Positions 34,748 through 41,003 of a DNA stretch of 64,000 nucleotides are shown piece by piece; position 1 is the stretch's first letter; each line of letters begins with the position of its first letter. The notes under the pieces are model-generated. The model worked only from the letters and a program-made list of their open reading frames with translations, searched no databases and was not told the origin of the DNA. The DNA comes from JBFAPK01 sp040676675 (GTDB lineage: Bacteria; Actinomycetota; Actinomycetes; Mycobacteriales; Micromonosporaceae). A program made the translations under genes and the position numbers. The DNA lies in contig NZ_JBFAPK010000043.1 of assembly GCF_040676675.1 (NCBI RefSeq), forward strand, positions 1-64,000, given 5' to 3'.

Positions 34748-34827
34748 GACGCGCCGTGCAGCACGACGACGCGCCGTGGGACCTGGTGACGCGCCGCAGG
34801 GCAGAATGACGCGCGGCTGGGCCGCAG
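34748..34827. repeat. Four repeats of GACGCGC at exact 20-bp period
   Basis: GACGCGCCG starts at 34748, 34768 and 34788, and a variant GACGCGCGG at 34808. The other 11 bases of each unit differ. The array lies about 170-250 bp upstream of pheS. An exact two-turn period suggests sites on one face of the helix or a decayed tandem array. Confidence 0.8.
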
Positions 34828-34858
34828 CCCGCCGGGTGGGAGGTGCACAGGGGAAGGA

Positions 34859-34942
34859 TCAGCCCTGCCGCCCGCCGACACCGGCGGGCTGGCTAAAGGA
34901 GTGCCGCGCGGCGCGGGGAAGGCGCTCGCCGGTCTCGCTCAT
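34859..34942 (-). CDS. Possible 27-residue peptide upstream of pheS
   Basis: ATG with a GGGAG site 9 bases upstream encodes a 27-residue basic peptide (starts MSETGERLPRAARHS). It lies between the rRNA methyltransferase gene and pheS on the same strand. A GCCCGCCG-ACAC-CGGCGGGC hairpin (34870-34889) covers its 3' end. It has only one Phe, so it is not a classical phenylalanine leader peptide. May be a chance frame. Confidence 0.3.
   Translation of the reverse strand: MSETGERLPRAARHSFSQPAGVGGRQG
34870..34889 (-). terminator. 8-bp perfect hairpin downstream of the rRNA methyltransferase gene
   Basis: GCCCGCCG, a 4-base loop ACAC, and CGGCGGGC, about 90 bases after the methyltransferase stop and 290 bases before pheS. 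No T tract. Could end the upstream transcript. Confidence 0.4.
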
Positions 34943-34980
34943 GGTCTCGGATCTCCCTCGGTCGCGGTGGCGTGGATGTC

Positions 34981-35781
34981 TCACCGCAGTGCTCTGGCCG
35001 AAGCGTACAGGCAGACGGCCGCCGCGGCAGCCAGGTTTAGGCTCTCGGCGCGCCCGTGCAGCGGCACGCGTACCCGCGCGTCGGCCGCGTCGGCCAGCTC
35101 CGCCGGCAGCCCGTGCGCCTCCGAGCCGAACAGCCACGCGGTCGGGCGGGACAGTTCACCTCGGTCGGCGAGGTCGTCGAGGTCGGTCTCGCCGTAGCCG
35201 GAGGCGGCCAGCGTCGCGAGGGCGGCCGCGCGCAGCCGCGCGACCACGTCCGCCGGGTCGCCGGCGCGGACCACGTCCAGGTGGAAGAGGCTGCCGGCCG
35301 AGGCGCGCACGCACTTGCCGTTGTACGGGTCGACGGCGTCGCCGGCGAAAACCACCGCGCCGGCACCGGCCGCGTCGGCGGTGCGCAGCACCGTACCGGC
35401 GTTGCCGGGATCGCGGATCTCCACGAGCACCGCCACCAGCCGGGGGCGGGCCGCGAGCGCGGTCGCCAACGGCACGTCCAGGTGCTGGCAGACGGCGACG
35501 AGCCCCTGCGGCGCGACCGTCTCGGCGAGCGCGGCGAGGGCGTCGTCGGTGACCGGCGAGACGGGTACCCCGGCGTCCTCGGCGGTGGCCGCGAGATCGG
35601 CGTACCGGGTCAGCGCGGCCGGGGTGCCGAAGAGTTCGACGACCGTGTCGGGCCGGGTGAGCGCCTCCCGGACGGCCTGCGGGCCCTCGGCGAGGAAGCG
35701 TCGGGTGTTCTCGCGGTCCCGCCGGCGCTGCAGCCGCCGGGCGGCGACCACGCGCGGGGTACGGGGGGTGAAGAGCGGCAC
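34981..35781 (-). CDS. TrmH/SpoU-family RNA 2'-O-methyltransferase
   Basis: A 266-residue SPOUT methyltransferase acting on rRNA or tRNA ribose. The substrate-binding domain (RRFLAEGPQAVREAL, about residues 25-40) precedes the knotted catalytic domain: VLVEIRDPGNAGTVLRTADAAG (motif 1 in pieces, about 120-140), WLFGSEAHGLP (motif 2, about 225-235) and VRVPLHGRAESLNLAAAAAVCLY (motif 3 in pieces, near the end). The GTG at 35781 has a GGGAG site and fits family length; the ATG at 35832 would add 17 residues but lies inside the rplT terminator hairpin. Read-through from the ribosomal operon is possible. Confidence 0.88.
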   Translation of the reverse strand: MPLFTPRTPRVVAARRLQRRRDRENTRRFLAEGPQAVREALTRPDTVVELFGTPAALTRYADLAATAEDAGVPVSPVTDDALAALAETVAPQGLVAVCQHLDVPLATALAARPRLVAVLVEIRDPGNAGTVLRTADAAGAGAVVFAGDAVDPYNGKCVRASAGSLFHLDVVRAGDPADVVARLRAAALATLAASGYGETDLDDLADRGELSRPTAWLFGSEAHGLPAELADAADARVRVPLHGRAESLNLAAAAAVCLYASARALR

Positions 35782-35800
35782 GTCGGGCTCCCGGACACGG

Positions 35801-35846
35801 TCGAGGCGCCCCCCGTGTTGTCCGGACAACATGGTGGGCGCCTCGA
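35801..35846 (-). terminator. Large hairpin terminator of the infC-rpmI-rplT operon
   Basis: A near-perfect 46-bp dyad centred on TCCGGA, with 23-base arms and two mismatches, starting 19 bases after the rplT stop. No T tract, as usual for actinomycetes. Confidence 0.8.
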
Positions 35847-35864
35847 TCGATTCGTTGCTGCTGC

Positions 35865-36257
35865 TCAGGCTGCCTGGGCCGCGGCGCCGCCGGTGCCCTC
35901 GGCCGCCACGGCGGCGCGGGCGACCTCGACGATGGCCGCGAAGGCGGCCTCGTCGGTGACCGCGAGGTCGGCGAGGATCTTGCGGTCCACCTCGACGCCG
36001 GCCAGCTTCAGGCCCTGGATGAGCCGGTTGTAGGTCATCCCGTTGGCCCGGGCACCCGCGTTGATGCGGGTGATCCAGAGCTGGCGGAAGTCGCCCTTGC
36101 GGTCGCGCCGGTCCCGGTAGGCGTACTGCATCGAGTGCAGCACCTGCTCCTTGGCCTTGCGGTACAGGCGCGAGCGCTGACCGCGGTAGCCGCTGGCGGT
36201 CTCCAGCAGGGTACGGCGCTTCTTCTGGGCGTTTACAGCCCGCTTGACGCGTGCCAT
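35865..36257 (-). CDS. rplT: 50S ribosomal protein L20
   Basis: A 130-residue basic protein binding 23S rRNA early in 50S assembly. The start MARVKRAVNAQKKRRTLLE and the signature KGDFRQLWITRINAGAR (about 55-71) are diagnostic. About 10-15 residues longer at the C-terminus than the E. coli protein, ending in an alanine-rich tail. Last gene of the infC operon, 32 bp after rpmI. Confidence 0.98.
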   Translation of the reverse strand: MARVKRAVNAQKKRRTLLETASGYRGQRSRLYRKAKEQVLHSMQYAYRDRRDRKGDFRQLWITRINAGARANGMTYNRLIQGLKLAGVEVDRKILADLAVTDEAAFAAIVEVARAAVAAEGTGGAAAQAA

Positions 36258-36289
36258 CTCAACTTCTCCTTCAGGTCAAGTGGCGCGCG

Positions 36290-36484
36290 TCAGCGGCCAA
36301 GCAGTTTCTTGATGCGCTTGACGTCAGCCTTGGCCACCTCGACCGTGCCGGTCAGCCGGCGGGTACGGGTGGAGGCCTTGCCCTCCAGCAGGTGACGCTT
36401 GCCGGCCTGCTCGGCAACGATCTTGCCGCGGCCGGTCACCTTGACCCGCTTGCCCATTCCGGTGTGGCTCTTCATCTTCGGCAT
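36290..36484 (-). CDS. rpmI: 50S ribosomal protein L35
   Basis: A 64-residue basic ribosomal protein. MPKMKSHTGMGKRVKVTGRGK and the RHLLEGKASTRTRRLTG stretch are characteristic. The start ATG at 36484 excludes a longer frame. It is 19 bp after infC and 32 bp before rplT. Confidence 0.97.
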   Translation of the reverse strand: MPKMKSHTGMGKRVKVTGRGKIVAEQAGKRHLLEGKASTRTRRLTGTVEVAKADVKRIKKLLGR

Positions 36485-36503
36485 GTGAAACGTCTCTCCC
36501 CTG

Positions 36504-37142
36504 TTACTCGCCGGTGGTCCCGGCGGGTCCGGCCGCTGCCGCCGGCGGTACCTCACCGGCCGGCTGCGCCTCGGCGCTGGCCTCCCGCTCGCGCGGTGCG
36601 CCCGCCTTCGCCGCCGTGGCGGATGCCTTGACGGCTCGGTGCGGGGCCAACACCATGATCATGTTTCGACCGTCCTGCTTCGGAGCGGCCTCGACGTACC
36701 CCAGCTCCGAAATCTCGGACTCGAGTCGCCGCAGGAGCCGGTAGCCCAGCTCCGGCCGACTCTGCTCCCGACCGCGGAACATGATCGTCACCTTGACCTT
36801 GTCACCCGCCTTGAGGAACCGCACCACGTGACCCTTCTTGGTCTCGTAGTCGTGCGGGTCGATCTTCGGCCGGAGCTTCATCTCCTTGATGACGGTCTGT
36901 TGCTGGTTCCGCCTGGCTTCGCGCGCCTTGAGTGCGCTCTCGTACTTGAACTTGCCGAAGTCCATGAGCTTGCACACCGGCGGGCGCGCCATGGGCGCAA
37001 CCTCGACCAGGTCCAGGTCGACGTCCGCGGCCAGCTGCAGGGCGCGCTCCAGCGGGACGATGCCCACCTGCTCACCCTCAGGGCCGACCAGTCGGACCTC
37101 ACGTGCCCGGATCTGCTCGTTCACGCGTGGCTCGACGCTGAT
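36504..37142 (-). CDS. infC: Translation initiation factor IF-3, probable ATC start
   Basis: Binds the 30S subunit and checks start codons. N-domain at about 1-75 (EPRVNEQIRAREVRLVGPEGE, in two parts), linker helix around 75-90 (KFKYESALKAREARRNQQQ), C-domain to about residue 175 (KVTIMFRGREQSRPELG). A 40-residue Ala/Pro/Glu tail follows, as in other actinomycetes. A strong GAGGAGG site ends 4 bases before an ATC codon at 37142, which aligns with the first residue of mycobacterial IF-3; non-AUG starts let IF-3 limit its own synthesis. The alternative ATG at 37172 adds 10 residues and has a poor site. Confidence 0.95.
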   Translation of the reverse strand: MSVEPRVNEQIRAREVRLVGPEGEQVGIVPLERALQLAADVDLDLVEVAPMARPPVCKLMDFGKFKYESALKAREARRNQQQTVIKEMKLRPKIDPHDYETKKGHVVRFLKAGDKVKVTIMFRGREQSRPELGYRLLRRLESEISELGYVEAAPKQDGRNMIMVLAPHRAVKASATAAKAGAPREREASAEAQPAGEVPPAAAAGPAGTTGE

Positions 37143-37222
37143 GGGGCCTCCTCGAGTCTGTTTCTCGGTCATCCATCGACCCCGGCGGGCCCCCACGGTG
37201 GGAGCCGGCCCGGAAAGCAGAA

Positions 37223-37244
37223 GGCCCCGGCGTACGCCAGGGCC
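37223..37244 (-). promoter_or_regulatory. Hairpin in the infC leader, possible attenuator
   Basis: GGCCCTGGCG and CGCCGGGGCC pair on the minus strand with one mismatch around TA, followed by the T-rich TTCTGCTTT. About 80 bases upstream of the infC start, it looks like an intrinsic terminator in a leader. The whole 37173-37447 gap has no gene. Confidence 0.45.
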
Positions 37245-37447
37245 CGCTCGACCGGTCGGCACGGCACAGGGCCGCACGCTCCGCGACGGGGTCTCCCCCG
37301 CCTCGGTGACCGGACCCGGCCGCCGGTTCGGGGCGACTCGGGTGGGAGCAGGCGCTCCGCTTCATGGCTGACACGCGTGGTGACAGCATGGTCGACGCAA
37401 GAAAGGTTAGCAGGTGGGAGCGCCCACCGCGAAACGGGCAGACGTGA

Positions 37448-37930
37448 CTATCGTCGCGTCGCGCTCGCGCCGTCGGCGGGCTGGGCCGACTGGTGCGCGG
37501 CGAGCAGGGCGCGCAGCCGGCGTACCCCGGCCACGGCCAGCTCCTTGTCGACGGCCTGCAACGCGAGCACCGAGATCTGGTCGTCGTTCAGCAGCTCCAG
37601 GCTCGCCCAGGCCGAGCCACGGTCGAACCGTACCGACCGGACGACGTCCCAGGGCAGGTCGTAGGAGCCGACCACGTTGCGGACCCGTACGCCCCGCGCG
37701 TCGGCCTCGACCCGCGGCCGGGTGAAGAGCAGGACGCCGAGCGCGCCGAGCACACCCAGCCCGATCATCGCCCACTGGTCGCCGCGCTGGAACGTCGCGT
37801 CACCCTCGCCCGTCGGGCCGCGCAGCCCGATGCCGATCAGGGTGAAGAGCACGACCAGGGCGCCCGCCAGCGGCCAGCACATCAGCCGGATGCGCCGGGG
37901 CCGTACGCGTACCACGTCCGTATCGGTCAC
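37448..37930 (-). CDS. PH-like-domain membrane protein
   Basis: A 160-residue protein with two membrane helices (PLAGALVVLFTLIGIGL at about 16-32 and MIGLGVLGALGVLLF at about 53-67) and a cytoplasmic bacterial PH domain (RPRVEADARGVRVRNVVG, DLPWDVVRSVRFDRGSAW), a layout frequent in actinobacteria. The GTG start at 37930 follows GGGCGG. The gene is co-directional with the toxin-antitoxin pair but 58 bp away. Function unknown. Confidence 0.82.
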   Translation of the reverse strand: MTDTDVVRVRPRRIRLMCWPLAGALVVLFTLIGIGLRGPTGEGDATFQRGDQWAMIGLGVLGALGVLLFTRPRVEADARGVRVRNVVGSYDLPWDVVRSVRFDRGSAWASLELLNDDQISVLALQAVDKELAVAGVRRLRALLAAHQSAQPADGASATRR

Positions 37931-37988
37931 CCGCCCAGTCTGCCACTGCCGAACCGGGCCGGAGACGGCGACGCCGGACCGGGTGAGT

Positions 37989-38276
37989 TCAGGCCGCTTC
38001 ACCGGCGTGTCGGGCGAGAAATTCGTCAATCGCCTGGCGAATGAGACCGGAGCGGCCTCCCTTGTCGTTGCCCGCCAGCTCGTCCAGCCGTCGCACGGTT
38101 GCCGAGGACAATCGGACTCCGGTCACGATCATCGGTACGCCCTCCGCAGCCGGCGCCGGGCCCAGGTCGGGGCCGCGCGTTGCGTCGCGCAGCAGCTCGG
38201 AGATGTCCCCGCCGCGATCGAAGTACGCCACAAGCTCCTCGCGGCTCATCGTCCGCGGGTCCCGGTTCGTGGTCAT
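37989..38276 (-). CDS. Antitoxin, BrnA-like ribbon-helix-helix protein
   Basis: A 95-residue protein. The N-terminal part (MSREELVAYFDRGGDISELL) suits toxin binding, and the C-terminal 40 residues form a ribbon-helix-helix DNA-binding unit (VTGVRLSSATVRRLDELA, RSGLIRQAIDEFLARH). Start ATG at 38276 overlaps the toxin stop by 4 bp. The toxin-first order and RHH antitoxin are typical of BrnT/BrnA modules. It should repress the operon at the palindrome upstream of the toxin gene. Confidence 0.82.
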   Translation of the reverse strand: MTTNRDPRTMSREELVAYFDRGGDISELLRDATRGPDLGPAPAAEGVPMIVTGVRLSSATVRRLDELAGNDKGGRSGLIRQAIDEFLARHAGEAA

Positions 38277-38548
38277 CGCGTCCCCTCCATCCACTGCTTG
38301 ATCTCCTCGGGCGTGGCCGGCCGTACCGCCAGGATCGCGTAGCTGCTGACCTTTCCGACGCGCTCACACAGCACCATGATCACCCGGGCGGTGTCAGCTA
38401 GGCCGGCTACGGCCAGCAGCAACGTCCCGACATGATTCTCGATCCGTTGTGGCGAGTAGAGCGCCTCGATCGCCTCCTGCTCAGAGACGCCGTGCCGTGT
38501 CGCGCTGGCCTTGCCAGCGTCCGTCCACCCGTACTCGCGCTCCAACAC
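38273..38548 (-). CDS. Toxin, BrnT-like ribonuclease fold
   Basis: A protein of about 91 residues. The segment YGWTDAGKASATRHGVSEQEAIEAL matches, in short pieces, the BrnT pattern W-D-x-x-K-A-x-x-N-x-x-K-H-G-V. The conserved Asn-x-x-Lys is here Ala-Thr-Arg, so activity may be altered. The GTG at 38548 is placed 6 bases after a -10-like box, implying a leaderless message; a TTG at 38584 would lie before the promoter. BrnT toxins cleave RNA and stop translation; this is a family inference. Confidence 0.75.
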   Translation of the reverse strand: MLEREYGWTDAGKASATRHGVSEQEAIEALYSPQRIENHVGTLLLAVAGLADTARVIMVLCERVGKVSSYAILAVRPATPEEIKQWMEGTR

Positions 38549-38554
38549 GAAGCG

Positions 38555-38584
38555 AGCGTACAACGCGTAAAACGCGTGAGCCAA
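38555..38584 (-). promoter_or_regulatory. Toxin-antitoxin promoter with operator in the spacer
   Basis: On the minus strand TTGGCT (38579-38584) and TACGCT (38555-38560) are 18 bases apart. The spacer contains ACGCGT-TTT-ACGCGT (38563-38577), two palindromic hexamers in a dyad, ideally placed for repression by the RHH antitoxin. Confidence 0.55.
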
Positions 38585-38632
38585 GCTGAGGCCAAATGTC
38601 CGGACATGGTGATCCGGCCCGCGTTCGGTACG

Positions 38633-39061
38633 TCAGGAGGGGCGGCCGCAGCACTTCTTGTACTTGGTCCCGGAACCGCACCAGCAGGGGGCGTTGCGCG
38701 GCGGCGGCCACACGATCACGCCTTCCTCGGAGAGCGTCTCGCTGTACCGGGACTTCACCGCCGGGTCCAGCGGATCGTCGCCGGTCTCCTCCGCGAACGC
38801 GCAGAGCCCCGCCACGGTCACCGGAACCACCCGGACCGCCGGCACGCCCCGGTCGGTCAGCTCCCGCCACCGACGCTCGGCCGCCGGGTAGTACTCCTCG
38901 TCGGTCTCCTCGTACGCGTCCGGCCGCCGCCGGCGCGCCTCGGCCCGCTCCGCGCGCTGGAAGACCAGCATCCGGGCCTGGCGCGGCACCCGGCCGCTCG
39001 ACTCCACCGCGTCGAGCAGACCGGCCGAGCCCACGGCGGGCTGGGGTGGGCTGGCCTGCAT
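38633..39061 (-). pseudogene. SEC-C zinc-motif protein, 5' end lost at the island edge
   Basis: The 142-residue frame from ATG 39061 ends with the SEC-C metal motif PCWCGSGTKYKKCCGRP. The reading frame stays protein-like for about 24 codons upstream of this ATG (LGLPADATDELVVAADHHHP, G/C third positions) and then, near 39131-39140, changes into lower-GC DNA without a start codon. The true N-terminus therefore seems to have been replaced by island DNA. The remaining ORF may or may not be expressed from the internal ATG. SEC-C proteins bind zinc; the role of this one is unknown. Confidence 0.65.
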
Positions 39062-39345
39062 CAGCGGATGGTGGTGGTCCGCGGCGACGACCAGTTCGTC
39101 GGTCGCGTCGGCCGGCAGGCCCAGCTGCTGTCGCGGATGAGCCTCCCATTGAAGGCGATGCGACTTGACGCTTGATGATCGATGAAGATAGCGGGCATCG
39201 GATCACCTTCTTTATTGGAGACCATCACACGAAACAGCCAAGCCATCCAGCGTACGGCACGTTCGTTCGCACGTATCGGGGCATGTCATCGAATCTGTCT
39301 AATCCGAGCAGCCCGCAACAAGCCACATAAGGGGAAATTGTCAAC

Positions 39346-39750
39346 CTACGGACGTCGACCCGACCGCCCGTGTTCCTTAAAAACGTTCTGGACCTGCTCA
39401 GCCCAGAAAATGAACGGTTCCGTGAATCGGTATCCCAAAGCCCGCGCCTCGACATAAAAGCCCGAGCCGGGCTCCTTGTCACCATTTTTATGCGTGACAA
39501 TAGATGTGAGTGCAGGTCGCCCAGCTTCGTTCTCGTCTTCGAACACCGCCCCGAGAAGATGGTTCATTAGAGCCGAATAGGGGTCAAGGTTGATTACGTC
39601 GACCTTCGCAGCCACTTCGCCGTACCACGTCATACGGCGCTCGTATGCGGCATCAAGAATTGCCGCACGGACCTGACTCTTCGCAGCGTCCCACTGCCCA
39701 TTAGTCAAACCGAATTGCGCGCCTAATCGCCTCACAGGACCATCTCCCAT
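39346..39750 (-). CDS. Small island protein of unknown function (GRP...PGSGF motif)
   Basis: A 134-residue soluble protein, lower in GC than the chromosome. The order WYGEVAAKVDV, then NHLLGAVFEDENEAGRPALTSIVTHK (in parts), then EPGSGFYVEARALGY recalls a small domain seen beside restriction genes with the pattern GRPxLSxxVxxK...PGxGF; I cannot name the family with certainty. It is the last gene of the restriction operon, 44 bp after the nuclease-RAMA gene. No good ribosome site is visible before ATG 39750. Confidence 0.7.
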   Translation of the reverse strand: MGDGPVRRLGAQFGLTNGQWDAAKSQVRAAILDAAYERRMTWYGEVAAKVDVINLDPYSALMNHLLGAVFEDENEAGRPALTSIVTHKNGDKEPGSGFYVEARALGYRFTEPFIFWAEQVQNVFKEHGRSGRRP

Positions 39751-39794
39751 TCATCCGTGGCAGTCAGCTATCGACCAGATCGGCGGTTTTAGCA

Positions 39795-40946
39795 TCATTC
39801 GATAGCCCCGGTCGCCGCCCGACGGCGAATCTCCTTCAACGACACAATATCTCCAGCTCTCGCATCCTCGGCCTCCCAGAATTCGAAACCATCAGTCGCC
39901 TTCCGGGAATCAGAGATTTCGGCGCCGTGGATAGCGATCTTCACCGCCTCGCCCGCGCCCGAAGGGAAGTTGTATACGTCTTCGCCATAGCGGATGCGAC
40001 CATCCGAGAGAAGTTCGGCGGTGTGCTGCTGCCCGAGATACCTGCCGTATAGTTTCGCGCCTGGGCGCAGTCGCCCAACCCTGATTAGGTCGCTAAGCTT
40101 GAGGCGCCTTTCCTCATCGCTCACTCTTCTCTTTGGGCCTTGTCTAGTCGCGCCTCCGGCCGCATGAGACCGTGGCTGGGGAACATCGGAGACCGCACTG
40201 CTAGTAGTTGGCAGTGGCGGAGGCGACGCCGGCGCCAGGTGAGACTTCGGCTGCGGTGGCGGTTGCGGCGACGTGGCGGACGGAAAGTCGAACGTGGCCC
40301 GGGCACGCATGAGGCTCGCCCGGATGTCATCACGGTTGAGCTTGGAGAGTCGCTGATCTAGCAGCGCGACGAGTTCCGGTGCCGGCTCACCGCCGCCGAA
40401 GAGCTCCACGAGCTCGGCATGGACCTGACGATCGACGAAGAAGCCCTTCCACAACTCTTCGATCCGGTTATCGCGCATGTTGTCCTTGCTGAGCAGGGAC
40501 AGCAGCTCGACAGCCTCCGTAAGGCTGCGCTCCAACCCGACCGAGCGGAACAACTTCTGCTCAATCGGCACTGGTGCATGGGCGTTATAGACCCGCCATT
40601 CGGCCCCATCCGTCAGGGCCACCCACTCCACTCCGGCCGAGGTGGCGTAGCTGATGGTCTGGTTGGCCCAGCGTGGATCGTCGAGGTTCTCGCCCAGCCC
40701 CTTGGCTTCGATGAAGAGTCGCGGTGTGCGTAGCAATAGCAGGGCATAGTCGACCGGGTTGTCGCTTCCACGGCGCCGGTACTCGCGGTGAACCTCGTCC
40801 AAGTCGTACACGTCCCAGCCCAATGCGGCGATGACGGGCTCGATCAGGGCGTTCTTCGTATTCTGTTCACCGATACGCTGATGCTGTTGTCGGAACCGCG
40901 TCAGCCGCGTCGCGCACTGCTCCAGCACGTCCCTCAGCTCATTCAT
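39795..40946 (-). CDS. HsdR-N-type nuclease domain fused to a RAMA domain
   Basis: A 383-residue protein. Residues 25-150 form a type I R-subunit N-terminal-like PD-(D/E)xK domain: NPVDYALLL with Asp66 and LFIEAKGLG with Glu80 and Lys82. After a helical region and a Pro/Ser linker (about 220-270), residues 284-360 match the RAMA domain (LIRVGRLRPGAKLYGRYLGQ, DGRIRYGEDVYNFPSGAG), proposed to recognise modified DNA bases. It lacks helicase motifs. Lying 57 bp after hsdR, it may be a modification-dependent nuclease or a regulator of the system. Function inferred from domains. Confidence 0.82.
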   Translation of the reverse strand: MNELRDVLEQCATRLTRFRQQHQRIGEQNTKNALIEPVIAALGWDVYDLDEVHREYRRRGSDNPVDYALLLLRTPRLFIEAKGLGENLDDPRWANQTISYATSAGVEWVALTDGAEWRVYNAHAPVPIEQKLFRSVGLERSLTEAVELLSLLSKDNMRDNRIEELWKGFFVDRQVHAELVELFGGGEPAPELVALLDQRLSKLNRDDIRASLMRARATFDFPSATSPQPPPQPKSHLAPASPPPLPTTSSAVSDVPQPRSHAAGGATRQGPKRRVSDEERRLKLSDLIRVGRLRPGAKLYGRYLGQQHTAELLSDGRIRYGEDVYNFPSGAGEAVKIAIHGAEISDSRKATDGFEFWEAEDARAGDIVSLKEIRRRAATGAIE

Positions 40947-41003
40947 CTGCCCTGCCCTCCCCCGGCTGTAGCGATACGTTAACTGGCCGCTCGGTCAGCC
41001 ACG

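Noticed and set aside
34748..34827. CRISPR or origin iterons
   Set aside because: Only 7-9 bases are conserved per unit, the 20-bp period leaves no spacers, and no replication gene is near.
34859..34942. Phenylalanine leader peptide for pheST attenuation
   Set aside because: The peptide contains a single Phe, and no terminator/antiterminator pair directly before pheS could be drawn.
38548..38584. TTG start adding 12 residues to the toxin
   Set aside because: That start would lie upstream of the promoter boxes and palindrome, has no ribosome site, and family homology begins after the GTG.
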